64,000 bases of DNA, from assembly GCA_037893245.1 (NCBI GenBank), contig JBAIAA010000262.1, positions 620,001 to 684,000 of the forward strand, given 5' to 3'. Position numbers and translations under genes: made by a program. Below are positions 1 to 9,800 of the stretch, one piece after another. The first letter of the stretch is position 1. Every line of letters starts with the position of its first letter. The notes under the pieces were generated by a model. It was not told the DNA's origin and searched no databases. It worked only from the letters and a program-made list of their open reading frames with translations. This stretch comes from Crossaster papposus. Its lineage: Eukaryota > Echinodermata > Asteroidea > Velatida > Solasteridae.

Positions 1-61
1 GCAGTTGAAGCGTGCTGGGCCCATAACCCAGAGGTCCGAGGATCGAAACCTCGCTCTTCTA
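1..61 (+). tRNA. tRNA-iMet-like module A, 5' end cut by window edge
   Basis: Last 61 nt of an A module: the D-loop onward, anticodon arm CTGGG-CCCATAA-CCCAG, T arm CGAGG-ATCGAAA-CCTCG and 3' acceptor strand CTCTTCT plus A. A T5 run follows at 67-71. The missing 11 nt lie left of the window. Confidence 0.85.
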
Positions 62-83
62 ACAAGTTTTTGGTATGACATGA

Positions 84-167
84 GGTACTCGACTCGGAGT
101 GACAAAGTAGACACTTTCTTGGTCAGTACCCGAGAGTTTGGTTGACCACAACCTCGGTCTGCTCAGG
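84..167 (+). pseudogene. E1: 5S rRNA-like relic (3' two-thirds), first copy
   Basis: An 84-nt segment between modules A and B. It shows blocks, in the right order, that resemble the internal control region of animal 5S rRNA: CTCGGA, then ACAAAGTAG (5S: CTAAGCAG), then TGGTCAGTAC (5S: TGGTTAGTAC), then GACC, then GGT...AGG near the 3' end. A TTTT run at 175-178 sits where a 5S terminator would be. It lacks the first ~35 nt of 5S and has an insertion of a few bases after AGTAC. It also folds: CTCGG (93-97) with CCGAG (130-134), TGAC (100-103) with GTCA (122-125), AAAG (104-107) with CTTT (114-117), and GGTTG-ACCA-CAACC (140-153). The 5S alignment is from memory. The alternative is an unknown SINE-like domain, or a tRNA 3' end carrying an insertion (CCTCGGTCTGCT resembles the A-module tail). 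Confidence 0.5.
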
Positions 168-174
168 ATAATTA

Positions 175-178
175 TTTT
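175..178 (+). terminator. T4 run after E1 (possible Pol III terminator)
   Basis: TTTT, 7 nt past the end of E1, present in every unit I read. It matches the minimal Pol III stop signal. Confidence 0.5.
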
Positions 179-213
179 CTTGAAAGTGATTTCATTTTCA
201 TTACAAATAGTTA

Positions 214-285
214 CGCAGAGTGGTGCCGTGGGAGCGTGATGGGCCCATAACCCAGAGGCCCGAGGACCGAAACCTCGCTCTGCTA
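214..285 (+). tRNA. tRNA-iMet-like module B (CAT), first copy
   Basis: 72-nt cloverleaf. Acceptor CGCAGAG/CTCTGCT pairs at 6 of 7 positions (C1 opposite T72 fails); D stem GTGC/GCGT pairs with wobble; anticodon arm ATGGG-CCCATAA-CCCAG pairs 4 of 5 (the outermost pair is A/G); T stem CGAGG/CCTCG is perfect with loop ACCGAAA. Anticodon CAT with C33 and the GGG/CCC stem mark an initiator tRNA origin. I count about seven differences from the inferred invertebrate-type parent, including loss of A1. The A box (TGGTGCCGTGG) has one break from consensus and the B box reads GACCGAAAC. Likely a degenerate copy rather than a working initiator tRNA. Confidence 0.8.
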
Positions 286-293
286 AAGAGGTA

Positions 294-298
294 TTTTT
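294..298 (+). terminator. T5 run after module B
   Basis: TTTTT starting 9 nt past the module end, in the context GTATTTTTGC; kept in all B copies read. Consistent with a Pol III terminator. Confidence 0.7.
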
Positions 299-329
299 GC
301 TTCACTGTTATTCAAATTTAATAATTATT

Positions 330-348
330 TTAGAATGTTTTTAGAATG
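330..348 (+). repeat. TTAGAATG short direct repeat upstream of module C
   Basis: Two copies of TTAGAATG, 11 bp apart (one helical turn), about 42-60 bp upstream of C. The same pair lies upstream of A with TGTAGAATG as the first member, and upstream of X. Role unknown. Confidence 0.55.
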
Positions 349-389
349 TCTGCTTTTATTTTGTTTGTTGTTTTTCTAAATTTACATGA

Positions 390-461
390 GGCATGGTGGC
401 GCAGTGGAAGCTTGCTGGGCCTATAACCCAGAGTGCCGAGGATCAAAACCTCGTTCTGCTG
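390..461 (+). tRNA. tRNA-iMet-like module C with TAT anticodon, first copy
   Basis: 72-nt cloverleaf. Acceptor GGCATGG/TTCTGCT relies on wobble pairs and has one mismatch; D stem GCGC/GCTT has one mismatch, but the D-loop keeps GG; anticodon arm CTGGG-CCTATAA-CCCAG is fully paired; T stem CGAGG/CCTCG is perfect with loop ATCAAAA. The anticodon is TAT, not CAT, which would read AUA (Ile) on an initiator-type body; the discriminator is G. A box TGGCGCAGTGG and B box GATCAAAAC both fit the Pol III consensus, so C has the best internal promoter of the four. About ten differences from the inferred parent. The TAT state is present in essentially every C copy of both arms. Confidence 0.78.
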
Positions 462-469
462 CTAATAAG

Positions 470-474
470 TTTTT
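470..474 (+). terminator. T5 run after module C
   Basis: TTTTT starting 9 nt past module C, in the context AAGTTTTTGG; conserved in nearly all copies (one A-module copy at ~4070 and one C copy at ~2870 show changes next to the run). Confidence 0.65.
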
Positions 475-486
475 GGTATGACTTGA

Positions 487-570
487 AGTACTCGACTCAG
501 AGTGACAAAGTAGACCCTTTCTTGGTCAGTAACCGAGAGTTCGGATGATCACAACCTCGGTCTGCTCAGG
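487..570 (+). pseudogene. E2: 5S rRNA-like relic, second version, first copy
   Basis: An 84-nt counterpart of E1 between C and D. It keeps TGGTCAGTA and has TTCGGATGATCAC where 5S rRNA has the conserved GGATG of its C box; E1 instead keeps GACC. Taken together the two versions point to an ancestor closer to 5S than either. The outer hairpin is weaker than in E1 because CTCGG is CTCAG here. A TTTT run follows at 575-578. Same caveats on identity as for E1. Confidence 0.5.
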
Positions 571-574
571 ATAA

Positions 575-578
575 TTTT
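575..578 (+). terminator. T4 run after E2 (possible Pol III terminator)
   Basis: TTTT, 4 nt past the end of E2, in the context GATAATTTTG; seen in all units read. Confidence 0.5.
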
Positions 579-616
579 GTATTTGATAGGGATTTCATTT
601 TCATTAAAAATAGTTA

Positions 617-688
617 CGCAGAGTAGTGCAGCGGGAGCGTGATGGGCCCATAGCCCAGAGGTCCGAGGACCAAAACCTCGCTTTGCTA
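617..688 (+). tRNA. tRNA-iMet-like module D (CAT), first copy
   Basis: 72-nt cloverleaf. Acceptor CGCAGAG/CTTTGCT pairs 6 of 7 including one G-T; D stem GTGC/GCGT pairs with wobble; anticodon arm ATGGG-CCCATAG-CCCAG has the same outermost A/G mismatch as B and G in place of A38; T stem CGAGG/CCTCG is perfect with loop ACCAAAA. Anticodon CAT. A box TAGTGCAGCGG fits consensus; B box GACCAAAAC is off at one base. About ten differences from the inferred parent. B and D share the outermost anticodon-stem mismatch and C1, so they descend from one already altered copy. Confidence 0.78.
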
Positions 689-790
689 ACTAGGTATTTT
701 TGCTTCACTGCTATTCACATTTAATAAATATTGTAGAATGTTTTTAGAATGTCTGCTTTAATTTTGTTTGCATTTTCAAAATTTACATGA
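689..790 (+). other. D-to-A spacer (102 bp)
   Basis: Twin of the B-to-C spacer: T5 run, GCTTCACTG, paired TAGAATG motifs and a T-rich stretch ending ACATGA. Copies fall into three classes just before module A (AAAATTTAC, AAAATCTAC, TAAATCTAC), which are useful markers of unit history. Confidence 0.7.
697..701 (+). terminator. T5 run after module D
   Basis: TTTTT starting 9 nt past module D in the context GTATTTTTGC, as after B. Confidence 0.65.
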
Positions 791-862
791 GGCATAGTGG
801 CGCAGTTGAAGCGTGCTGGGCCCATAACCCAGAGGTCCGAGGATCGAAACCTCGCTCTTCTA
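791..862 (+). tRNA. tRNA-iMet-like module A (CAT), first complete copy
   Basis: The module closest to a normal tRNA-iMet: about four differences from the inferred invertebrate-type parent. Acceptor GGCATAG/CTCTTCT has two mismatches and one G-T; D stem GCGC/GCGT is paired, but the D-loop AGTTGAA has lost one G of the conserved GG; anticodon arm CTGGG-CCCATAA-CCCAG is fully paired with CAT; T arm CGAGG-ATCGAAA-CCTCG has an intact initiator-type loop. A box TGGCGCAGTTG and B box GATCGAAAC both fit the Pol III consensus. Loss of A1:U72 and a weak acceptor argue against initiator function in this arm. Confidence 0.82.
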
Positions 863-867
863 ACAAG

Positions 868-872
868 TTTTT
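868..872 (+). terminator. T5 run after module A
   Basis: TTTTT starting 6 nt past module A in the context AAGTTTTTGG. Confidence 0.65.
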
Positions 873-3800
873 GGTATGACATGAGGTACTCGACTCGGAG
901 TGACAAAGTAGACACTTTCTTGGTCAGTACCCGAGAGTTTGGTTGACCACAACCTCGGTCTGCTCAGGATAATTATTTTTTTGGAAGTGATTTCATTTTC
1001 ATTACAAATAGTTACGCAGAGTGGTGCCGTGGGAGCGTGATGGGCCCATAACCCAGAGGCCCGAGGACCGAAACCTCGCTCTGCTAAAGAGGTATTTTTG
1101 CTTCACTGTTATTCAAATTTAATAATTATTTTAGAATGTTTTTAGAATGTCTGCTTTTATTTTGTTTGTTGTTTTTCTAAATTTACATGAGGCATGGTGG
1201 CGCAGTGGAAGCTTGCTGGGCCTATAACCCAGAGTGCCGAGGATCAAAACCTCGTTCTGCTGCTAATAAGTTTTTGGTATGACTTGAAGTACTCGACTCA
1301 GAGTGACAAAGTAGACCCTTTCTTGGTCAGTAACCGAGAGTTCGGATGATCACAACCTCGGTCTGCTCAGGATAATTTTGTATTTGATAGGGATTTCATT
1401 TTCATTAAAAATAGTTACGCAGAGTAGTGCAGCGGGAGCGTGATGGGCCCATAGCCCAGAGGTCCGAGGACCAAAACCTCGCTTTGCTAACTAGGTATTT
1501 TTGCTTCACTGCTATTCACATTTAATAAATATTGTAGAATGTTTTTAGAATGTCTGCTTTAATTTTGTTTGCATTTTCAAAATCTACATGAGGCATAGTG
1601 GCGCAGTTGAAGCGTGCTGGGCCCATAACCCAGAGGTCCGAGGATCGAAACCTCGCTCTTCTAACAAGTTTTTGGTATGACATGAGGTACTCGACTCGGA
1701 GTGACAAAGTAGACACTTTCTTGGTCAGTACCCGAGAGTTTGGTTGACCACAACCTCGGTCTGCTCAGGATAATTATTTTCTTGAAAGTGATTTCATTTT
1801 CATTACAAATAGTTACGCAGAGTGGTGCCGTGGGAGCGTGATGGGCCCATAACCCAGAGGCCCGAGGACCGAAACCTCGCTCTGCTAAAGAGGTATTTTT
1901 GCTTCACTGTTATTCCAATTTAATAATTATTTTAGAATGTTTTTAGAATGTCTGCTTTTATTTTGTTTGTTGTTTTTCTAAATTTACATGAGGCATGGTG
2001 GCGCAGTGGAAGCTTGCTGGGCCTATAACCCAGAGTGCCGAGGATCAAAACCTCGTTCTGCTGCTAATAAGTTTTTGGTATGACTTGAAGTACTCGACTC
2101 AGAGTGACAAAGTAGACCCTTTCTTGGTCAGTAACCGAGAGTTCGGATGATCACAACCTCGGTCTGCTCAGGATAATTTTGTATTTGATAGGGATTTCAT
2201 TTTCATTAAAAATAGTTACGCAGAGTAGTGCAGCGGGAGCGTGATGGGCCCATAGCCCAGAGGTCCGAGGACCAAAACCTCGCTTTGCTAACTAGGTATT
2301 TTTGCTTCACTGCTATTCACATTTAATAAATATTGTAGAATGTTTTTAGAATGTCTGCTTTAATTTTGTTTGCATTTTCAAAATTTACATGAGGCATAGT
2401 GGCGCAGTTGAAGCGTGCTGGGCCCATAACCCAGAGGTCCGAGGATCGAAACCTCGCTCTTCTAACAAGTTTTTGGTATGACATGAGGTACTCGACTCGG
2501 AGTGACAAAGTAGACACTTTCTTGGTCAGTACCCGAGAGTTTGGTTGACCACAACCTCGGTCTGCTCAGGATAATTATTTTCTTGAAAGTGATTTCATTT
2601 TCATTACAAATAGTTACGCAGAGTGGTGCCGTGGGAGCGTGATGGGCCCATAACCCAGAGGCCCGAGGACCGAAACCTCGCTCTGCTAAAGAGGTATTTT
2701 TGCTTCACTGTTATTCAAATTTAATAATTATTTTAGAATGTTTTTAGAATGTCTGCTTTTATTTTGTTTGTTGTTTTTATAAATTTACATGAGGCATGGT
2801 GGCGCAGTGGAAGCTTGCTGGGCCTATAACCCAGAGTGCCGAGGATCAAAACCTCGTTCTGCTGCTAATAAGTTGTTGGTATGACTTGAAGTACTCGACT
2901 CAGAGTGACAAAGTAGACCCTTTCTTGGTCAGTAACCGAGAGTTCGGATGATCACAACCTCGGTCTGCTCAGGATAATTTTGTATTTGATAGGGATTTCA
3001 TTTTCATTAAAAATAGTTACGCAGAGTAGTGCAGCGGGAGCGTGATGGGCCCATAGCCCAGAGGTCCGAGGACCAAAACCTCGCTTTGCTAACTAGGTAT
3101 TTTTGCTTCACTGCTATTCACATTTAATAAATATTGTAGAATGTTTTTAGAATGTCTGCTTTAATTTTGTTTGCATTTTCAAAATTTACATGAGGCATAG
3201 TGGCGCAGTTGAAGCGTGCTGGGCCCATAACCCAGAGGTCCGAGGATCGAAACCTCGCTCTTCTAACAAGTTTTTGGTATGACATGAGGTACTCGACTCG
3301 GAGTGACAAAGTAGACACTTTCTTGGTCAGTACCCGAGAGTTTGGTTGACCACAACCTCGGTCTGCTCAGGATAATTATTTTCTTGAAAGTGATTTCATT
3401 TTCATTACAAATAGTTACGCAGAGTGGTGCCGTGGGAGCGTGATGGGCCCATAACCCAGAGGCCCGAGGACCGAAACCTCGCTCTGCTAAAGAGGTATTT
3501 TTGCTTCACTGTTATTCAAATTTAATAATTATTTTAGAATGTTTTTAGAATGTCTGCTTTTATTTTGTTTGTTGTTTTTCTAAATTTACATGAGGCATGG
3601 TGGCGCAGTGGAAGCTTGCTGGGCCTATAACCCAGAGTGCCGAGGATCAAAACCTCGTTCTGCTGCTAATAAGTTTTTGGTATGACTTGAAGTACTCGAC
3701 TCAGAGTGACAAAGTAGACCCTTTCTTGGTCAGTAACCGAGAGTTCGGATGATCACAACCTCGGTCTGCTCAGGATAATTTTGTATTTGATAGGGATTTC

Positions 3801-6800
3801 ATTTTCATTAAAAATAGTTACGCAGAGTAGTGCAGCGGGAGCGTGATGGGCCCATAGCCCAGAGGTCCGAGGACCAAAACCTCGCTTTGCTAACTAGGTA
3901 TTTTTGCTTCACTGCTATTCACATTTAATAAATATTGTAGAATGTTTTTAGAATGTCTGCTTTAATTTTGTTTGCATTTTCAAAATTTACATGAGGCATA
4001 GTGGCGCAGTTGAAGCGTGCTGGGCCCATAACCCAGAGGTCCGAGGATCGAAACCTCGCTCTTCTAACAAGTTTTTTGTATGACATGAGGTACTCGACTC
4101 GGAGTGACAAAGTAGACACTTTCTTGGTCAGTACCCGAGAATTTGGTTGACCACAACCTCGGTCTGCTCAGGATAATTATTTTCTTGAAAGTGATTTCAT
4201 TTTCATTACAAATAGTTACGCAGAGTGGTGCCGTGGGAGCGTGATGGGCCCATAACCCAGAGGCCCGAGGACCGAAACCTCGCTCTGCTAAAGAGGTATT
4301 TTTGCTTCACTGTTATTCAAATTTAATAGTTATTTTAGAATGTTTTTAGAATGTCTGCTTTTATTTTGTTTGTTGTTTTTCTAAATTTACATGAGGCATG
4401 GTGGCGCAGTGGAAGCTTGCTGGGCCTATAACCCAGAGTGCCAAGGATCAAAACCTCGTTCTGCTGCTAATAAGTTTTTGGTATGACTTGAAGTACTCGA
4501 CTCAGAGTGACAAAGTAGACCCTTTCTTGGTCAGTAACCGAGAGTTCGGATGATCACAACCTCGGTCTGCTCAGGATAATTTTGTATTAGATAGGGATTT
4601 CATTTTCATTAAAAATAGTTACGCAGAGTAGTGCAGCGGGAGCGTGATGGGCCCATAGCCCAGAGGTCCGAGGACCAAAACCTCGCTTTGCTAACTAGGT
4701 ATTTTTGCTTCACTGCTATTCACATTTAATAAATATTGTAGAATGTTTTTAGAATGTCTGCTTTAATTTTGTTTGCATTTTCAAAATCTACATGAGGCAT
4801 AGTGGCGCAGTTGAAGCGTGCTGGGCCCATAACCCAGAGGTCCGAGGATCGAAACCTCGCTCTTCTAACAAGTTTTTGGTATGACATGAGGTACTCGACT
4901 CGGAGTGACAAAGTAGACACTTTCTTGGTCAGTACCCGAGAGTTTGGTTGACCACAACCTCGGTCTGCTCAGGATAATTATTTTCTTGAAAGTGATTTCA
5001 TTTTCATTACAAATAGTTACGCAGAGTGGTGCCGTGGGAGCGTGATGGGCCCATAACCCAGAGGCCCGAGGACCGAAACCTCGCTCTGCTAAAGAGGTAT
5101 TTTTGCTTCACTGTTATTCAAATTTAATAATTATTTTAGAATGTTTTTAGAATGTCTGCTTTTATTTTGTTTGTTGTTTTTCTAAATTTACATGAGGCAT
5201 GGTGGCGCAGTGGAAGCTTGCTGGGCCTATAACCCAGAGTGCCGAGGATCAAAACCTCGTTCTGCTGCTAATAAGTTTTTGGTATGACTTGAAGTACTCG
5301 ACTCAGAGTGACAAAGTAGACCCTTTCTTGGTCAGTAACCGAGAGTTCGGATGATCACAACCTCGGTCTGCTCAGGATAATTTTGTATTTGATAGGGATT
5401 TCATTTTCATTAAAAATAGTTACGCAGAGTAGTGCAGCGGGAGCGTGATGGGCCCATAGCCCAGAGGTCCGAGGACCAAAACCTCGCTTTGCTAACTAGG
5501 TATTTTTGCTTCACTGCTATTCACATTTAATAAATATTGTAGAATGTTTTTAGAATGTCTGCTTTAATTTTGTTTGCATTTTCTAAATCTACATGAGGCA
5601 TAGTGGCGCAGTTGAAGCGTGCTGGGCCCATAACCCAGAGGTCCGAGGATCGAAACCTCGCTCTTCTAACAAGTTTTTGGTATGACATGAGGTACTCGAC
5701 TCGGAGTGACAAAGTAGACACTTTCTTGGTCAGTACCCGAGAGTTTGGTTGACCACAACCTCGGTCTGCTCAGGATAATTATTTTCTTGAAAGTGATTTC
5801 ATTTTCATTACAAATAGTTACGCAGAGTGGTGCCGTGGGAGCGTGATGGGCCCATAACCCAGAGGCCCGAGGACCGAAACCTCGCTCTGCTAAAGAGGTA
5901 TTTTTGCTTCACTGTTATTCAAATTTAATAATTATTTTAGAATGTTTTTAGAATGTCTGCTTTTATTTTGTTTGTTGTTTTTCTAAATTTACATGAGGCA
6001 TGGTGGCGCAGTGGAAGCTTGCTGGGCCTATAACCCAGAGTGCCGAGGATCAAAACCTCGTTCTGCTGCTAATAAGTTTTTGGTATGACTTGAAGTACTC
6101 GACTCAGAGTGACAAAGTAGACCCTTTCTTGGTCAGTAACCGAGAGTTCGGATGATCACAACCTCGGTCTGCTCAGGATAATTTTGTATTTGATAGGGAT
6201 TTCATTTTCATTAAAAATAGTTACGCAGAGTAGTGCAGCGGGAGCGTGATGGGCCCATAGCCCAGAGGTCCGAGGACCAAAACCTCGCTTTGCTAACTAG
6301 GTATTTTTGCTTCACTGCTATTCACATTTAATAAATATTGTAGAATGTTTTTAGAATGTCTGCTTTAATTTTGTTTGCATTTTCTAAATCTACATGAGGC
6401 ATAGTGGCGCAGTTGAAGCGTGCTGGGCCCATAACCCAGAGGTCCAAGGATCGAAACCTCGCTCTTCTAACAAGTTTTTGGTATGACATGAGGTACTCGA
6501 CTCGGAGTGACAAAGTAGACACTTTCTTGGTCAGTACCCGAGAGTTTGGTTGACCACAACCTCGGTCTGCTCAGGATAATTATTTTCTTGAAAGTGATTT
6601 CATTTTCATTACAAATAGTTACGCAGAGTGGTGCCGTGGGAGCGTGATGGGCCCATAACCCAGAGGCCCGAGGACCGAAACCTCGCTCTGCTAAAGAGGT
6701 ATTTTTGCTTCACTGTTATTCAAATTTAATAATTATTTTAGAATGTTTTTAGAATGTCTGCTTTTATTTTGTTTGTTGTTTTTCTAAATTTACATGAGGC

Positions 6801-9800
6801 ATGGTGGCGCAGTGGAAGCTTGCTGGGCCTATAACCCAGAGTGCCGAGGATCAAAACCTCGTTCTGCTGCTAATAAGTTTTTGGTATGACTTGAAGTACT
6901 CGACTCAGAGTGACAAAGTAGACCCTTTCTTGGTCAGTAACCGAGAGTTCGGATGATCACAACCTCGGTCTGCTCAGGATAATTTTGTATTTGATAGGGA
7001 TTTCATTTTCATTAAAAATAGTTACGCAGAGTAGTGCAGCGGGAGCGTGATGGGCCCATAGCCCAGAGGTCCGAGGACCAAAACCTCGCTTTGCTAACTA
7101 GGTATTTTTGCTTCACTGCTATTCACATTTAATAAATATTGTAGAATGTTTTTAGAATGTCTGCTTTAATTTTGTTTGCATTTTCTAAATCTACATGAGG
7201 CATAGTGGCGCAGTTGAAGCGTGCTGGGCCCATAACCCAGAGGTCCGAGGATCGAAACCTCGCTCTTCTAACAAGTTTTTGGTATGACATGAGGTACTCG
7301 ACTCGGAGTGACAAAGTAGACACTTTCTTGGTCAGTACCCGAGAGTTTGGTTGACCACAACCTCGGTCTGCTCAGGATAATTATTTTCTTGAAAGTGATT
7401 TCATTTTCATTACAAATAGTTACGCAGAGTGGTGCCGTGGGAGCGTGATGGGCCCATAACCCAGAGGCCCGAGGACCGAAACCTCGCTCTGCTAAAGAGG
7501 TATTTTTGCTTCACTGTTATTCAAATTTAATAATTATTTTAGAATGTTTTTAGAATGTCTGCTTTTATTTTGTTTGTTGTTTTTCTAAATTTACATGAGG
7601 CATGGTGGCGCAGTGGAAGCTTGCTGGGCCTATAACCCAGAGTGCCGAGGATCAAAACCTCGTTCTGCTGCTAATAAGTTTTTGGTATGACTTGAAGTAC
7701 TCGACTCAGAGTGACAAAGTAGACCCTTTCTTGGTCAGTAACCGAGAGTTCGGATGATCACAACCTCGGTCTGCTCAGGATAATTTTGTATTTGATAGGG
7801 ATTTCATTTTCATTAAAAATAGTTACGCAGAGTAGTGCAGCGGGAGCGTGATGGGCCCATAGCCCAGAGGTCCGAGGACCAAAACCTCGCTTTGCTAACT
7901 AGGTATTTTTGCTTCACTGCTATTCACATTTAATAAATATTGTAGAATGTTTTTAGAATGTCTGCTTTAATTTTGTTTGCATTTTCAAAATTTACATGAG
8001 GCATAGTGGCGCAGTTGAAGCGTGCTGGGCCCATAACCCAGAGGTCCGAGGATCGAAACCTCGCTCTTCTAACAAGTTTTTGGTATGACATGAGGTACTC
8101 GACTCGGAGTGACAAAGTAGACACTTTCTTGGTCAGTACCCGAGAGTTTGGTTGACAACAACCTCGGTCTGCTCAGGATAATTATTTTCTTGAAAGTGAT
8201 TTCATTTTCATTACAAATAGTTACGCAGAGTGGTGCCGTGGGAGCGTGATGGGCCCATAACCCAGAGGCCCGAGGACCGAAACCTCGCTCTGCTAAAGAG
8301 GTATTTTTGCTTCACTGTTATTCAAATTTAATAATTATTTTAGAATGTTTTTAGAATGTCTGCTTTTATTTTGTTTGTTGTTTTTCTAAATTTACATGAG
8401 GCATGGTGGCGCAGTGGAAGCTTGCTGGGCCTATAACCCAGAGTGCCGAGGATCAAAACCTCGTTCTGCTGCTAATAAGTTTTTGGTATGACTTGAAGTA
8501 CTCGACTCAGAGTGACAAAGTAGACCCTTTCTTGGTCAGTAACCGAGAGTTCGGATGATCACAACCTCGGTCTGCTCAGGATAATTTTGTATTTGATAGG
8601 GATTTCATTTTCATTAAAAATAGTTACGCAGAGTAGTGCAGCGGGAGCGTGATGGGCCCATAGCCCAGAGGTCCGAGGACCAAAACCTCGCTTTGCTAAC
8701 TAGGTATTTTTGCTTCACTGCTATTCACATTTAATAAATATTGTAGAATGTTTTTAGAATGTCTGCTTTAATTTTGTTTGCATTTTCAAAATTTACATGA
8801 GGCATAGTGGCGCAGTTGAAGCGTGCTGGGCCCATAACCCAGAGGTCCGAGGATCGAAACCTCGCTCTTCTAACAAGTTTTTGGTATGACATGAGGTACT
8901 CGACTCGGAGTGACAAAGTAGACACTTTCTTGGTCAGTACCCGAGAGTTTGGTTGACCACAACCTCGGTCTGCTCAGGATAATTATTTTCTTGAAAGTGA
9001 TTTCATTTTCATTACAAATAGTTACGCAGAGTGGTGCCGTGGGAGCGTGATGGGCCCATAACCCAGAGGCCCGAGGACCGAAACCTCGCTCTGCTAAAGA
9101 GGTATTTTTGCTTCACTGTTATTCAAATTTAATAATTATTTTAGAATGTTTTTAGAATGTCTGCTTTTATTTTGTTTGTTGTTTTTCTAAATTTACATGA
9201 GGCATGGTGGCGCAGTGGAAGCTTGCTGGGCCTATAACCCAGAGTGCCGAGGATCAAAACCTCGTTCTGCTGCTAATAAGTTTTTGGTATGACTTGAAGT
9301 ACTCGACTCAGAGTGACAAAGTAGACCCTTTCTTGGTCAGTAACCGAGAGTTCGGATGATCACAACCTCGGTCTGCTCAGGATAATTTTGTATTTGATAG
9401 GGATTTCATTTTCATTAAAAATAGTTACGCAGAGTAGTGCAGCGGGAGCGTGATGGGCCCATAGCCCAGAGGTCCGAGGACCAAAACCTCGCTTTGCTAA
9501 CTAGGTATTTTTGCTTCACTGCTATTCACATTTAATAAATATTGTAGAATGTTTTTAGAATGTCTGCTTTAATTTTGTTTGCATTTTCAAAATTTACATG
9601 AGGCATAGTGGCGCAGTTGAAGCGTGCTGGGCCCATAACCCAGAGGTCCGAGGATCGAAACCTCGCTCTTCTAACAAGTTTTTGGTATGACATGAGGTAC
9701 TCGACTCGGAGTGACAAAGTAGACACTTTCTTGGTCAGTACCCGAGAGTTTGGTTGACCACAACCTCGGTCTGCTCAGGATAATTATTTTCTTGAAAGTG

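Larger units (their letters stand above)
286..389 (+). other. B-to-C spacer (104 bp)
   Basis: AT-rich spacer. It holds the T5 run, a conserved GCTTCACTG block and a short direct repeat of TTAGAATG (330-337 and 341-348) separated by TTT, then a T-rich stretch and TTTACATGA just before module C. The D-to-A spacer is its diverged twin. No TATA box or other promoter motif could be recognised with confidence. Confidence 0.7.
390..1190 (+). repeat. Representative 801-bp unit (order C, E2, D, A, E1, B)
   Basis: First complete unit when the start is set at module C. It consists of two related halves. The C half is 401 bp (390-790): C, E2, D, spacer. The A half is 400 bp (791-1190): A, E1, B, spacer. 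A and C share the 5' end GGCATRG and the flank TTTACATGAG; B and D share the 5' end CGCAGAG and the flank AATAGTTA. E1 and E2 are alignable without gaps over 84 nt. The 801-bp unit is therefore a dimer of an older ~400-bp unit whose halves diverged before the present amplification. Confidence 0.93.

Noticed and set aside
84-167. Functional 5S rRNA gene
   Set aside because: The first ~35 nt are missing, the C-box region has an insertion and conserved bases are split between the two versions; at best a relic.
214-285. Fully functional initiator tRNA genes in the array
   Set aside because: All A-D modules lack A1:U72 and have acceptor, D-arm or anticodon-stem mismatches; a working copy would be expected to keep these.
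721-915. 64-codon open reading frame on the strand opposite to module A, repeated in nearly every unit (and 64-66 codons throughout the right arm)
   Set aside because: It is antisense to module A and E1 sequence, and its copies differ mostly by amino-acid-changing substitutions; some copies are interrupted (units near 32417, 47655, 50060, 58070). Its recurrence follows from unit homogenisation, not coding.
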